Positions 49,285 to 59,623 of a stretch of DNA of 64,000 nt are shown here, piece by piece. Both the position numbers and the translations under genes were made by a program. Below the pieces are notes generated by a model. That model saw only the letters and a program-made list of their open reading frames with translations. It did not search any database and had not been told where the DNA came from. Source of the DNA: Epiperipatus broadwayi (lineage: Eukaryota; Onychophora; Udeonychophora; Euonychophora; Peripatidae); the NCBI GenBank assembly GCA_028023455.1, contig JAQFVV010000995.1, positions 1 through 64,000 on the forward strand, written 5' to 3'. Numbering within the stretch: position 1 is the stretch's first letter; every line of letters begins with the position of its first letter.

Positions 49285-49790
49285 TTCTGAAGGTTTGTTT
49301 TTAGTATTATTCTCACTCTTCTTCAGATGTTGGCCTGACCAGTATTCACATAGGAGTCAAACTCACAGCTTTAGATTCTCGAATATCAAATTTAGGGCAA
49401 ACACTTTAACCAACTAAGCCATCTGTTAAAAGAGAGGATAGCTTAGTTGGAGTGTTTGCCTTAAGTTTGATATTCAAGTTTGTCAGAATAGCTTAGTTAG
49501 TTAGAGCAGTTGCCTTAAATTTGAAATTCGAGAATCTAAAGGTGTGAGTTTGACACTTATGCAAATACTGTCACTGGTCATGCCAGCAACCCCTGAAGAA
49601 GAGTGGAAAATAATACTATTTGAAAAGTTGTGTAATTACTAATCTGTGTTGTCATTTATGTGTTATTACTAACAAGTTGTTTGTCTTTGAAAAGGTTAAA
49701 TAAGTTTAAAATTTTATATACATTCAACATTTATTGATGGATGATGGAAATAATCCAATCTAATATACTATCACTGCATACCCTCAGGCA
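49285..49790. mobile_element. Head-to-head pair of tRNA-derived SINEs (degraded)
   Basis: The left member is on the minus strand (49285-49425): antisense body TTCTTCAGATGTTGGCCTGACC, antisense B-box region GGAGTCAAACTCACAG, and antisense A-box region CCAACTAAGCCATC. The right member is on the plus strand (49436-49790). It has a partial extra head (GGATAGCTTAGTTGG at 49436), then a second head with TAGCTTAGTTAGTTAGAGC at 49489, a B-box-like GGTGTGAGTTTGACAC near 49541, the body TACTGTCACTGGTCATGCC with CCCTGAAGAAGAG, and the 3' tail GATGATGGAAATAATCCAAT. The layout matches the better-preserved pair at 51344-52199, including an extra partial head at the centre. Confidence 0.75.
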
Positions 49791-51330
49791 GACATTTTTA
49801 AATTTGTAAATTAATAATTTTTCAATTACACATTAATTTTTGTGGTAAGAGGTTCATTTAATAATTCTTTTTATCTATAAAAACTTATGATAATATATTA
49901 GATGGAATTTTGTAGTGTTGTATTATTATGATATTGTTTATCTTGTTTTTAAAAAATAGTAATTAGAAATTAATTAGATTTTGTGAAAATAATATAATCT
50001 TTTATAGTTTTTGCTCTGGGTTTAAAGCATAGATAATGTATAGTTATTTAATTTTATATAAATTTTAATTAAGAATGATACTTTGAGTTATTGATTACAA
50101 AGTTGAATTTAATTGAGTAGAAAATCTAAAATGACGAATAAGTCAACATTGTTATAGAAATTAGTCAAATATGAAAACTATATATAGAATTAAGTATACA
50201 TAATATTTATACATATTAAGAGAACTATTCTTAAATGTCATTTTTAAGATTGAAAAAAATAATCAGCCATATTTAGTTTATTTTAATAACTCATTAATAT
50301 TCAAATTAAATTGAAAAGATGTGCAATTTGTTTCTCTTTATTATTACTTACTATTAGTTTATTACTATATAAAGAAAAATATAAAAATTATTTAATAATT
50401 TAATACAACTTAATATCAGGAACTCGCTTAGCATATGTATAAAAATTAATGTTGAAATAATAAAAGTGTAACATAATAAATTCAGTTATCTAAACATTCA
50501 GACTTAAGAATTTGTTTTAGTATTTATTTTTCAAGTAATTTATATATATTGCTTTATATTTATAAATATTGATTATTTGAAAAGCAATTTAACATATGTG
50601 ACATAAATATTTGACTTTTAGCAAATGAGTTATGAAATAAATAATCAACATTTCATTTTTTTGTCAGGGAATTTCAGAATCCATAATTTATGAATAACAT
50701 AATTTGTTGAAATAAAGTTTTTAAGCTTGATAAAATAAAATAAGCTTTATAAATTGTTTTGCATCAAAATATTTTCCTATTTCCATTTTCACTATAATCT
50801 ATAATTTTAATTGAACAATAATTACAGGCAATCTCTTTTCTATTTCAATGTTTCCTTGTTTGATTTTTAATACACATTGCTGAAAAAAAGTATCCTACAT
50901 TCAACAAAAGTTATGTGATATATTTACATTTTAGTTTTTATCAATCTGGTAATATGCATCAGTATTTATTACTTTTACAAAATTTTGTGATTTTTCATCT
51001 ATAGCAACTGACCTTAAGGATATTAAATGTAAATCATGAGCTCAGCTCCCACAGGCATATTATGCATTCTTCATCAGTGATGAAACTATTATATTACAAT
51101 CATTTTTTTTTGTTTTTACAGTCAGTGTTTCATGCTCATCTGACCAACTCAGACTAACTTGGTACCTCTATCATTCAGTTACTAATAACTGATATTTATT
51201 TACTAACTAAAATTTGATGGCTGGGTGAATTGGCTACAGACCAGCAGCTGCCTAAAAGAAAAATCTTAAGTCTACTTGTAACTTGATAAATATTCTAAGA
51301 TTTATCTGACCCAAATTTAAATCTCAAGTC
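49791..51330. other. 1.5 kb AT-rich interval, no gene seen
   Basis: AT-rich background. The part from 51000 to 51300 is less AT-rich (GAGCTCAGCTCCCACAGGC; GGCTGGGTGAATTGGCTACA) and is perhaps an old repeat, but it is unassigned. Confidence 0.5.
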
Positions 51331-51810
51331 ATGAATATGGATGGTGTTCTAGCTGTATTTTTATATTGGACTATTTCCATCATCTAATATGTGTGTTGAA
51401 TGTCTTTAGAAAAGTTTTAATTTTTAGTTAAATATTCCAAATGCACTCAACTGTTAGTAATATCACAGCAAACAGGTTAGTATATGCACCAACTGTTAGT
51501 AATATCACAGCAAACAAATGTTAATAATATCACAGCAAACAGGTTAGTATATGCACTAACTGTTAATAATATCACAGCAAACAGGCTAGTATATGCACAA
51601 CGTTTCGAGAGGTATTTTTCTCCCCTCTTCTTCAGGTGTTGCTGGCCTGACCAGTGACAGTACTAGCATGGGATTCGAACCTGGGTCCTTAGATTCTTGA
51701 TTATTGAAATTTAAGGTAACGCTCTAACCAACTGAGCCATCCTGCTTTGAACCTGGGTCCTTAGATTCTTGATTATTGAAATTTAAGGTAACGCTCTAAC
51801 CAACTGAGCA

Positions 51811-51885
51811 GATGGCTCAGTTGGTTAGAGCGTTACCTTAAATTTCAATAATCAAGAATCTAAGGACCCAGGTTCGAATCCCATG
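51811..51885 (+). repeat. tRNA-like SINE head with intact Pol III A and B boxes
   Basis: The A box TGGCTCAGTTGG (51813-51824) and B box GGTTCGAATCC (51871-51881) match the internal RNA polymerase III promoter consensus. They are spaced 46 bases apart, a little longer than in a plain tRNA. TTAGAGCGTTACC and AATCTAAGGACCCA show worn anticodon-arm sequence. A mirror copy lies in the left arm. The intact boxes suggest this family could be transcribed. Confidence 0.85.
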
Positions 51886-51916
51886 CTAGTACTGTCACTG
51901 GTCAGGCCAGCAACAC

Positions 51917-51949
51917 CTGAAGAAGAGGGGAGAAAAATACCTCTCGAAA
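51917..51949 (+). ncRNA. Hammerhead-ribozyme-like core in the SINE body (candidate)
   Basis: CTGAAGA (51917-51923) fits the CUGANGA half of the hammerhead core. AGAGG (51924-51928) can pair with CCTCT (51940-51944) as stem II, and GAAA (51946-51949) supplies the second conserved element. One unpaired C (51945) sits before GAAA, where a standard stem II would close with a G-C pair. A possible cleavage triplet GTC lies upstream at about 51894-51896, before a CTGG...CCAG hairpin that could act as stem I. I could not confirm stem III. PLEs and some SINEs are known to carry hammerheads. This may be a functional variant, a decayed one, or only a conserved sequence motif. Confidence 0.4.
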
Positions 51950-52212
51950 CGTTGTGCATATACTAGCCTGTTTGCTGTGATATTACTAACAGTTAGTGCA
52001 TATACTAACCTGTTTGCTGTGATATTATTAACATTTGTTTGCTGTGATATTACTAACAGTTGGTGCATATACTAACCTGTTTCCTGTGATATTACTAACA
52101 ATTGAATGCATTTGGAATATTTAACTAAAAATTAAAACTTTTCTAAAGACATTCAACACACATATTAGATGATGGAAATAGTCCAATATAAAAATACAGA
52201 TGAATATGGATG

Positions 52213-53529
52213 TTTTGCTTCAAGGTACCATTACATATCATAGCTACAATTTTCCTGACACTAGTAGATTATAGGAAAATCTTAAACAGATGTCTTTTTT
52301 GTTTTGTTTTGCCGAAGCATTGTGAAAGTATTAGAAATTTATTTTGAAATCTGTTTTACATATTATAATTTTTTTTAGTTTTTGGTTTATATATATTATA
52401 ATCTAAAGGTATTGTGTATATATGTTTTGTTTCTGGGAAATATTTTCTGGCTAATAAATTTCAAAATATTTATTGCGTCTATTCTATTTACAATAATATA
52501 TGAAATTATTTTGCGAATGTATGTGCATATGCATTATGAAGTTAAGTTTTTTTTCCCCTTTCTTTATTTTATTTAACTGAATGCAATTTTCCATGATAAG
52601 CACCATAATCATAGCTCTCTAGTTTCATAGTGTTGCTGCTTTATTTATAATCCATTACCAAAAATGCATTTAGCTAAAAATAAAGAAAGGAAAGGAAAAA
52701 GAAAGCTGACTTCATAAAGCATACATACTTATGTACACACAAGAATTACATATGTAATAAAGGGAAAAATTATATTATCTGTGATATATGTACAATAGTT
52801 ATTAAGAGTTCACCTAGTGATACAATTGGTGTAATTACAAATGTTTAACTATTAACAGTAACAATCAGCAGTTGGAAGATTGTTGTCAGTCATGCTAATA
52901 AATCAACACCTCTAGTCTTACTGACTTACCTTATGATAGTCTGATACTATTTGTGATCAGCAACTTCTCACTTTAAATTAAGAATACCTGACTAATTTCT
53001 ACTACTAATAGTTACTGCTATAATAATTTTATACTGTGGATTATTGTTCTGAACATGATACAGTAACATTGCACTAATTTTTCTCTCAAATGAATAGCTA
53101 GTTTCCCTTTGTTATTTTGAACAATCAGATTTACTTATCCAGTTCTATGATTGGACTGTTTATGCATGTATCTGGCTATTTGTTTATATTACTGTTGATT
53201 TATTAATCAACCATATCTCATATTTTTAATTTGGTCTAGAAAGCTCTATAGTTCGGGCAATCCATTATTGAAGATAAACTTAAGATTAATCCTTACAAAA
53301 AATTTGCTAAATTTAGAAAATATCTTATAAACAGTTATAAAGAGTTCTGAATAATGAACTCTATATATTTTTTATGTTTATTCAGCTATGATTTCTTTAT
53401 TGTATAATTTTTATGCAGTCTAGCATGCTTTGAGTACTTTCCTGTTCTAATTATAATTATGATATATAAGTATTGAAAGCCTGTTAGATTGTATAAAAAA
53501 CATATAATAAAAATTTCTGTAGTTAAATA
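52213..53529. other. 1.3 kb AT-rich interval, no gene seen
   Basis: AT-rich background. The frame 52382-52576 is hydrophobic low-complexity. No RNA gene or transposon feature was recognised. Confidence 0.55.
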
Positions 53530-54587
53530 AATAATGGTCAGACTAAGCATCTTTCAACAATTTATATTTATTTTTATTTATATAATTTACACGGGTGCAA
53601 TAAACCAACATATGTATATTTAAAACAATATTTTATTTCACTAAATAACAGTGACCATCACATACAATCCCTATTTGTAATACCAGGTTAGATTGAAAAG
53701 AACACAAGTTACTGTTGATGAATGAAAATAGACCATACAGTCTTACATTTAAAGAAGTTAACAAATCAGATAACAATAGTTTGATTATAAAATATAGGTA
53801 TTAATTAATATACAATTTTTTTAACAAAGTACTTTTAATCTCTATACATTATTCTCTTATTCCATGTGCATGCAGAAAGACAATTATTACATAAAAATGT
53901 CCAAAGTTTCATTGCCAAGTTTAATTTTAATCTTCGTTTACATTATATTATTAATATATTTACAGATTGTAAAATACATTTATTATACATTAAACCTTAC
54001 TTCAATAAACTTAAAATATAACTCTGTGTACATATGAACCTATAAATATAAAACATTTCTTTGACTCATATGCTTCCTAGTATCTTAACACATACACATA
54101 TTTTATATGGGATAAACATCAACACTATCTTTATATAACAACATCTATAAGGAATTATTTTTTTAGATCATAATCCTAATTCAATAAAACATAACCACTA
54201 TCTTTATATAACAATAACTATAAAGAATAGTCTTTTGTTTCTAATCCCAATTCGATAGAATTACAACTTATACAAGGATGGCTCATTCAGAGACATCTTT
54301 AATTTATCAAAACTAGATAGGAATGTATTCTCTCATATGAATGTGAATATATGTAAACTATTTAACAGTGAACAAACAACTGCATATATATAATATAAAT
54401 TCATCTACATACAATCATCAAATATAGTGTTAACTACTAATGAATGGATCTGATGGATATAATTACATCATTATTTACAGTTATTTAAGACTTGGGACAA
54501 TTTATGCTTGAACATTGAATTTTACTATATTATCATTATTTGTTTACTCTTTCCTTTTAAACTAATAATTTGTGCAAAGTAATATAT
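53530..54587 (+). repeat. Diverged direct repeat, left copy
   Basis: Begins TAATGGTCAGACTAAGCATC and shares many blocks in order with 56585-57325: ATTTATTTTTATTTATATAA, TTTAAAACAATATTTTATTT, GAAGTTAACAAATCAGATAAC, TGCAGAAAGACAATTATTAC, TCATTGCCAAGTTTAATTTT and TTTTAAACTAATAATTTGTG. This copy has about 300 bp more, including an internal duplication of ACCACTATCTTTATATAACA-type sequence around 54125 and 54196. Confidence 0.75.
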
Positions 54588-54600
54588 TTAACAGGTATTA

Positions 54601-54863
54601 AAATAAAATACTAGTTTTCTACTTCACCTTTGAGTAGTAAGTAATTTAAATTGCGCTTTACGCAAAAAAAGTGAAGCTTATCTAAAATATTATTAAAGAG
54701 TTATATGGCTAAGCATAAATTTTCCATAAATCACCGCCAAACTTCAATTAAAGTAGGCTATGAATGTGGAGACTTAAGTTCTCTGAAAGCGCTTAGCCAT
54801 ATAACTCTTTAATAATATTTTAGATAAGCTTCACTTTTGTGTGTAAAGCACAATTTAAATTAC
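54601..54863. mobile_element. Small foldback MITE
   Basis: A 229-bp core (54638-54866) has inverted repeats of about 75-80 bp: TAAGTAATTTAAATTGCGCT at the left and its near-complement ending ATTTAAATTACTTA at the right. The inner arms read GCTTATCTAAAATATTATTA against its complement. The direct repeat TTAACAGGTATTA at 54588-54600 and 54864-54876 may be a 13-bp target duplication. In that case the insert also includes the 37 bp to the left of the palindrome, and the right copy overlaps the last bases of the arm. No coding capacity. Confidence 0.65.
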
Positions 54864-54876
54864 TTAACAGGTATTA

Positions 54877-55484
54877 GAAGAAAGGTTAACATAACATATA
54901 TAATAAGATGGGATTTAATATTATTATTATTATTTTTAAAACTGACAATTTCTGCAAAATAGTATCCAGGTTATCAAGCATTAAATACGAACTCAAAATA
55001 GTTCAGATATTTTAAATATAAATTTACAAAACAAAATATCTGTAATTTATTTTTCCTTGCTAGCAAATATTAAACAATTCATTTATGGCCATAACATACT
55101 CTTGCAATTTCCAGTTCTGTCATTTTTAAAAAAAGCATTATTTCATCATTTTCATCAGAATTATTTGAAGTAACGTATTAAGTGTTCCATATTAGAGATT
55201 AGCAGTCGGTGATGTTCCTCTTTTTTTTCTATTGAACTTTATCTGGGGTTTTTTCTTTCATTGTAATTTTGAAGAAGTAGCTGGTATGGGAGAAAATTGT
55301 GTTTTCTTTCCTCTCAGTTGCAAATAAAGTTGATGTTCAATGAAATTCTTCTATACAAGTCTGTCTAAATACAACACATCCACATACAAACTAAGTATAG
55401 TAAAAAGTTTTATATAAATAGATTCAATATTTTATTCATGCTGTTAAGTTTCTTTATCCAATAGATTGATTCACATGAGAGACA
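54877..55484. other. Interval between foldback MITE and decayed frame
   Basis: AT-rich. The first 60 bases (ATTAGAAGAAAGGTTAACAT onward) resemble 58314-58380, so a further repeated segment spans both places. No gene seen. Confidence 0.45.
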
Positions 55485-56277
55485 AGTCTTCATTCAGTTT
55501 TTGTGTTAACAGTGGAACCATTTTGTTTTGGGGATGCACTAAACTCGGCATTATTTTCATTTGTATTTATTCAGCTGTGAGATTATAACCGGCCATGGAT
55601 ATACTACATGATGTTCTTTTGATCTTTCTGACTTTTGTTGTATTTGAATGTTTAGTTTAAACAGTTCTTATTTGCTTTCAATTTCTTTCAGTAGTTTTAG
55701 TTCATTGTCATCTACTTGTTTTAGTTTTACATGTTCATCTTCTGCTATTTGATCTTTTTTTGAACCTGTTTATATTCAATTTGTACACTTTTCTCCAATA
55801 GTTTTGGTTAAAAGTTTGTCATATTTTTGATTCATTCTCTGACTTTAATAGCAATTGAGTTTATTCGTTGTCTAAGGTTTGATTTGTTTCTTTTTGATTT
55901 TCTACTTGCTCATATTTTAGCTCATCATCTGTTTGCTTTAGATCATCTGTCTGCTCTAATTTAAATAGTTTACAAGAATTATCCATCCTTTTTAGCATCT
56001 GATTCATCTTTTTTAATGATTTTTCTTCCATTTTTGCATCTGTGTTAATAATGTACGTACCTTCTGCATCATATCTAATAGTGATGATATTTTAATACTC
56101 TTGTATTTTTATCTTTTTTATTAATATCTTTATACTTTATTTTTTTGTATGAATCACTATCTAGATAGACATTGTTCATATCATAAATCTCTAAATTATC
56201 TTCTTCATAGCTTGTTCTGAAATGTTTGATTCCATCATTGCCTGTTGCTCTTCTTTCTTTTTATTTTCATTCTCCAT
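55485..56277 (-). pseudogene. Decayed reading frame for a charged, coiled-coil-like protein
   Basis: From ATG at 56277 (minus strand) the translation starts MENENKKKEEQQAMMESNIS and continues, through frameshifts and stops, with segments such as EEKSLKKMNQMLKRMDNSCK, KLEQTDDLKQTDDELKYEQV and LKQVDDNELKLLKEIESK. The composition is dominated by lysine, glutamate, glutamine, aspartate and asparagine, with heptad-like spacing of leucine, isoleucine and methionine, suggesting a coiled coil. It has a biased, coding-like appearance unlike the surrounding AT-rich noise. I do not recognise the family. It sits between the direct repeats at 53530-54587 and 56585-57325 and may be cargo of a larger element. 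Confidence 0.4.
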
Positions 56278-56584
56278 TTTATTAATCTTTAAAAATTTTA
56301 TGTGCAATAAACTTTATACGTTCAATATAATTATAACTGAATACACCACCACCAGCATTACATTGCCACTGAAACATCCTGGAAGTTGACATGCATTCAA
56401 ATGCCTTCTTCCCAGCACAACTTACTTTTTTATTTTTTTGTTTACAATATAATTACAATACATAAGAAAAAAAAATTGTATGGACAACCATCCCATTCAT
56501 TTAACTCAAACAAATGTGAGTTTACAACAGTCAGACCCACATACTGGTCAAGCAACTATTTACAAATAAAGTGCTATTACTATG
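56278..56584. other. Interval before the right direct repeat
   Basis: No conserved signal. The plus-strand frame 56386-56610 runs into the repeat and has no motif. Confidence 0.4.
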
Positions 56585-57325
56585 TAATGGTCAAACTAAG
56601 TATATTTTAACAATTTACATTTATTTTTATTTATATAATGGACATGGGCACCACTTGACTTTAACTATCAGGAAATAAACAAATACATATATATTTAAAA
56701 CAATATTTTATTTTACCAAATAACAATGACTATCACATACAATTCCTATTTGTAATCACAGTCTAAGTCAAGCAGAACCCAAATTACTCCAATGAATAAG
56801 CATAGCCTATACAATCTTTTATTTAAAGAAGTTAACAAATCAGATAACAATAGTTTAATTACAAAATATAGTTATTAATTAATAAGCAATTTTTTTAACA
56901 AAGTCATTTTAATCTTATATATGATTGTCATATTCTATATGTATGCAGAAAGACAATTATTACACATGAATGTCCAATCTTTCATTGCCAAGTTTAATTT
57001 TAATTTTTATTTATATTATAGTATTAATATATTTACAGATTATAGATTGCATTCATCATACATCCAACGCGATTTCAATAAACTTAAAACATAACTCTAC
57101 ATAATATGAACTTATAAATATAAACATTTCTTTGATTCATATGCTTCTTAGTATCAAGACATACACATATTCTATATGGGATAGACATCAACATAATCTA
57201 AGGGATGGTCTTTTTCGATCCTAACTCGACAGTTTATGCACTAACATTGAATTTTCCATTATTATCATAATTTTTTTACTCTTTTAAACTAATAATTTGT
57301 ACAAAGAAACCATATATTAAATGTT
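56585..57325 (+). repeat. Diverged direct repeat, right copy
   Basis: Begins GTAATGGTCAAACTAAGTAT and parallels 53530-54587 at roughly 80% identity in the aligned blocks. It lacks several internal segments of the left copy and ends at TTAAACTAATAATTTGTACA. The pair lies about 3.05 kb apart, start to start. Long terminal repeats of an unknown element, or an old segmental duplication, would both give this pattern. Confidence 0.75.
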
Positions 57326-57329
57326 TTCC

Positions 57330-57436
57330 TGGAGGTTTGAGATGATTCGTGTTCTAGTTGTATTTTTATATTGGACTATTTCATCATCTAATATGTGTAT
57401 CGAATGTCTTTAGAAAAATTTAACTTTATTTAAATA
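57330..57436 (-). mobile_element. SINE/LINE 3' tail interrupted by a MITE
   Basis: TTTTCCTGGAGGTTTGAGAT, then GTGTTCTAGTTGTATTTTTA and TATTGGACTATTTCATCATC, lead into TCTTTAGAAAAATTTAAC. This is the same tail as in the SINE arms at 51344-51450, read on the minus strand. It stops at AAATA and resumes after the MITE as TATTCCAAATACATG (58302 onward), equivalent to the uninterrupted AAATATTCCAAATGC at about 51427-51441. Confidence 0.8.
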
Positions 57437-58301
57437 CACCTAGGTCTTGTTTTAAGCGGTAGATAGGTTCCTCAGAAAATGTGCACAAAAGAAATTGCAC
57501 AAAAATAAATGTAATTTACCTTGAAAAATGGGGATAGGTTCCCATAATTTTCTGAAATTGGCATAAAAGCAAAGCAACAAAGAAAAATTACTTTAAAATT
57601 CGCATTAAACAAATAAGGAAATAAAGTATGACTAATAAAAAATTTCAAATATATGAAAAAAATTAATATAAGACAAACTTTTTTTATTAACTACAGTATT
57701 TAATTTTACATTTTTTCATACATATTTTAATCTGTTATTTTGTGAACTAGTAAGAAATCAGATTCGTGACGTGTTGTACAACTGGTGCCACTTCCAGTCT
57801 TGTGCTGTTTCTATATTAAAAAAAAATGAGATGGCAGTCAAAACAAAAAGATTAGACATTATTATTCGAAAGATTATTTTCAGTTTATAAAATCAATAAA
57901 ATCTTTGTTATTATTTATTTTAAAAATCTAAAAAAATATTTATTTATGTTAATATCTAACAAAATATGCTTTAAAAGTTTAAAATTTTTGAATATTTATT
58001 GTGATATTTTTATACATATGTATAAATCTATTATTATTATTTACTCATTAGTATAAGTAGGTTATTTATATAGAAGCTAAGTTTCTAAATACAGCTTATG
58101 GCCATATTAACGTAAGCTGCTAATATAACGTTATATTTTTGAAAGAAAAAAAAAGTATTTCAAGTCAAAATAAGTTATTAATAATTTAAATTTCTTGATA
58201 TCTAATAAATATAGTAAAATATGAAGGATATTAAGAAGAAACATGAATCGCATAACTTCAAAATCGCATTAAAATAATCCACATAAAACGAGACCCAGGT
58301 G
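57437..58301. mobile_element. pogo/Tigger-like MITE, copy 2, 865 bp, TA target duplication
   Basis: The ends are CACCTAGGTCTTGTTTTA and its near-perfect inverted partner AAAACGAGACCCAGGTG, each bordered by TA (57435-57436 and 58302-58303). Subterminal blocks (AAATCGCATTAAAATAATCC; GCAACAAAGAAAAATTACTT) match the copy at 7163-8126 in reverse orientation. The empty site is visible in the SINE palindrome (AAATATTCC near 51427), which confirms the TA duplication. The interior is non-coding, so a transposase supplied elsewhere was required. Confidence 0.9.
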
Positions 58302-58303
58302 TA

Positions 58304-58645
58304 TTCCAAATACATGTATTAGAAGAAAATTCTTATAAAGGTTAAAATAACATGTATAATAATAAGGTGGAACTTATTATTTAATTAAAGAGAAAAATTT
58401 TTTTACCTTTTCACTTATGCATCTTAATAATTTATATAATTAATTAGGTTAAAGACAAGATGACCACTCTTATCTTTGTAAAGTCTCTATCTTGTGTTTG
58501 AGTTTGAGAGTTTCCTCTGTACTCAACATGACACCATTGAGCTATTATATAAATTTATTAAGGTGCATATATGAAAAGCTGAAATTCTTGATCTTTAATT
58601 ACATATGTCATATGCTCTTAATAAATAAATTTGGGTGTCGATTTA
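58304..58645. other. Interval before the right-end repeat complex
   Basis: AT-rich, with a segment similar to 54870-54935 at its start. No gene seen. Confidence 0.45.
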
Positions 58646-58782
58646 GTATGCGCTCACGGCCGCCATTTTGAATTACAAGAACCTCCCAAACCATGCTGAA
58701 ACATCCAACCGATAAATGACATCGCTCAAAATGGCCATTTTCATAGGAAAAAAAAAAAAATCGGAATTTTCATATTAGTCAA
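58646..58782. other. Less AT-rich block preceding the CACGTG array
   Basis: Contains CTCACGGCCGCCATTTTGAA and CAAAATGGCCATTTTCATAG, two GCCATTTT words close together, then an A-run. The GC content is well above the surroundings. It may be the outer edge of the repeat complex that fills the rest of the window. Confidence 0.4.
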
Positions 58783-58975
58783 TCACGTGACTAAAATGGT
58801 AAAACATAAAAATCTTAATTTTCATATAAAAAATCACGTGATTAAAATATTAAAACACAAAAATCACAATTTTCATAAAAAAAATCACGTGATTAAAATA
58901 TTAAAACACAAAAATAGCAATTTTAATAAAAAAAAATAAATCACGTGATTAAAATATTAAAACACAAAATCGTAT
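58783..58975 (+). repeat. Tandem array with TCACGTGA every 51-56 bp (four units)
   Basis: TCACGTGA occurs at 58783, 58834, 58885 and 58941. Each is followed by (T/C)TAAAAT-type sequence, TTAAAACACAAAAAT and AATTTTCATAAAA. Units are near identical except for the first, which has CACGTGACTAAAATGG. CACGTG is the palindromic E-box recognised by bHLH proteins, but here it may simply be part of the repeat. Confidence 0.85.
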
Positions 58976-59151
58976 ATGCCAAAAGATTATAACTTATAAA
59001 ATCTGAATGCTAAAAATGATAAAAAATAATGATGAAAAGATTTTAAGCAATAATTATATTTTCATTCACTTATAGAAATGGAATCACGAGACCAAAAAGG
59101 CGGTAAAGATCTTGAATACACGTTATCTACATCAATCTTTTTTTAAAAAAT

Positions 59152-59620
59152 CATAAATGCTATAAATGCAAGCATTGATAGCAAATCTCAAATGCTATAA
59201 ATCTAAGCATTGTAATAGCAAATCTCAAAAAATTAAAAACGCTATAAACCTAAGCATTGTAATAGCAAATCTCAAAAAATTAAAAATACTATAAATCTAA
59301 GCATTGTAATAGCAAATCTCAAAAAATTAAAAAATCAAAAACACTATAAATTCAAGCATTGTAATAGCAAATCTCAAAAAATTAAAAACGCTATAAATCT
59401 AAGCATTGTAATAGCAAATCTCAAAAAATCAAAAATGCTATAAATCTAAGCATTGATAGCAAATCTCAAAAAATTAAAAACACTATAAATCTAAGCATTC
59501 CAAGCATTGATAGCAAATCTCAAAAAATTAAAAACGCTATAAATCTAAGCATTGTAATAGTAAATCTCAAAAAATTAAAAACACTATAAATCCAAGCATT
59601 GTAATAGTAAATCTCAAAAA
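59152..59620 (+). repeat. Minisatellite, about 10 units of roughly 49 bp, left arm
   Basis: The unit is close to GCTATAAATCTAAGCATTGT + AATAGCAAATCTCAAAAAATTAAAAAC. Units vary by substitution, by a dropped GTAATAG segment (some read GCATTGATAGC) and by local duplication (AAGCATTCCAAGCATTG). The complementary array in the right arm has fewer copies. Confidence 0.88.
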
Positions 59621-59623
59621 ATT

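Larger units (their letters stand above)
51344..52199. mobile_element. Twin-tailed SINE palindrome (856 bp) with 13-bp TSD
   Basis: Two copies of a tRNA-derived SINE joined head to head: the left on the minus strand (51344-51809), the right on the plus strand (51815-52199). Their 3' tails point outward. The whole insertion is flanked by ATGAATATGGATG at 51331-51343 and 52200-52212. Arms match closely along their length, including a variable run of CAGCAAACAGGTTAGTATATG-type units. The left arm has an additional 66-bp partial head duplicated at the centre (about 51741-51806). Both ends carry the tail TATTGGACTATTTCCATCAT or its complement. Neither arm has a long frame. A 13-bp duplication argues for target-primed insertion by a LINE- or PLE-like partner, not by a cut-and-paste transposase. 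Confidence 0.88.

Noticed and set aside
51344-52199. DNA-transposon foldback explanation for the palindrome
   Set aside because: The tRNA head, Pol III boxes, 3' tail shared with non-palindromic loci and 13-bp duplication fit retroposition better.
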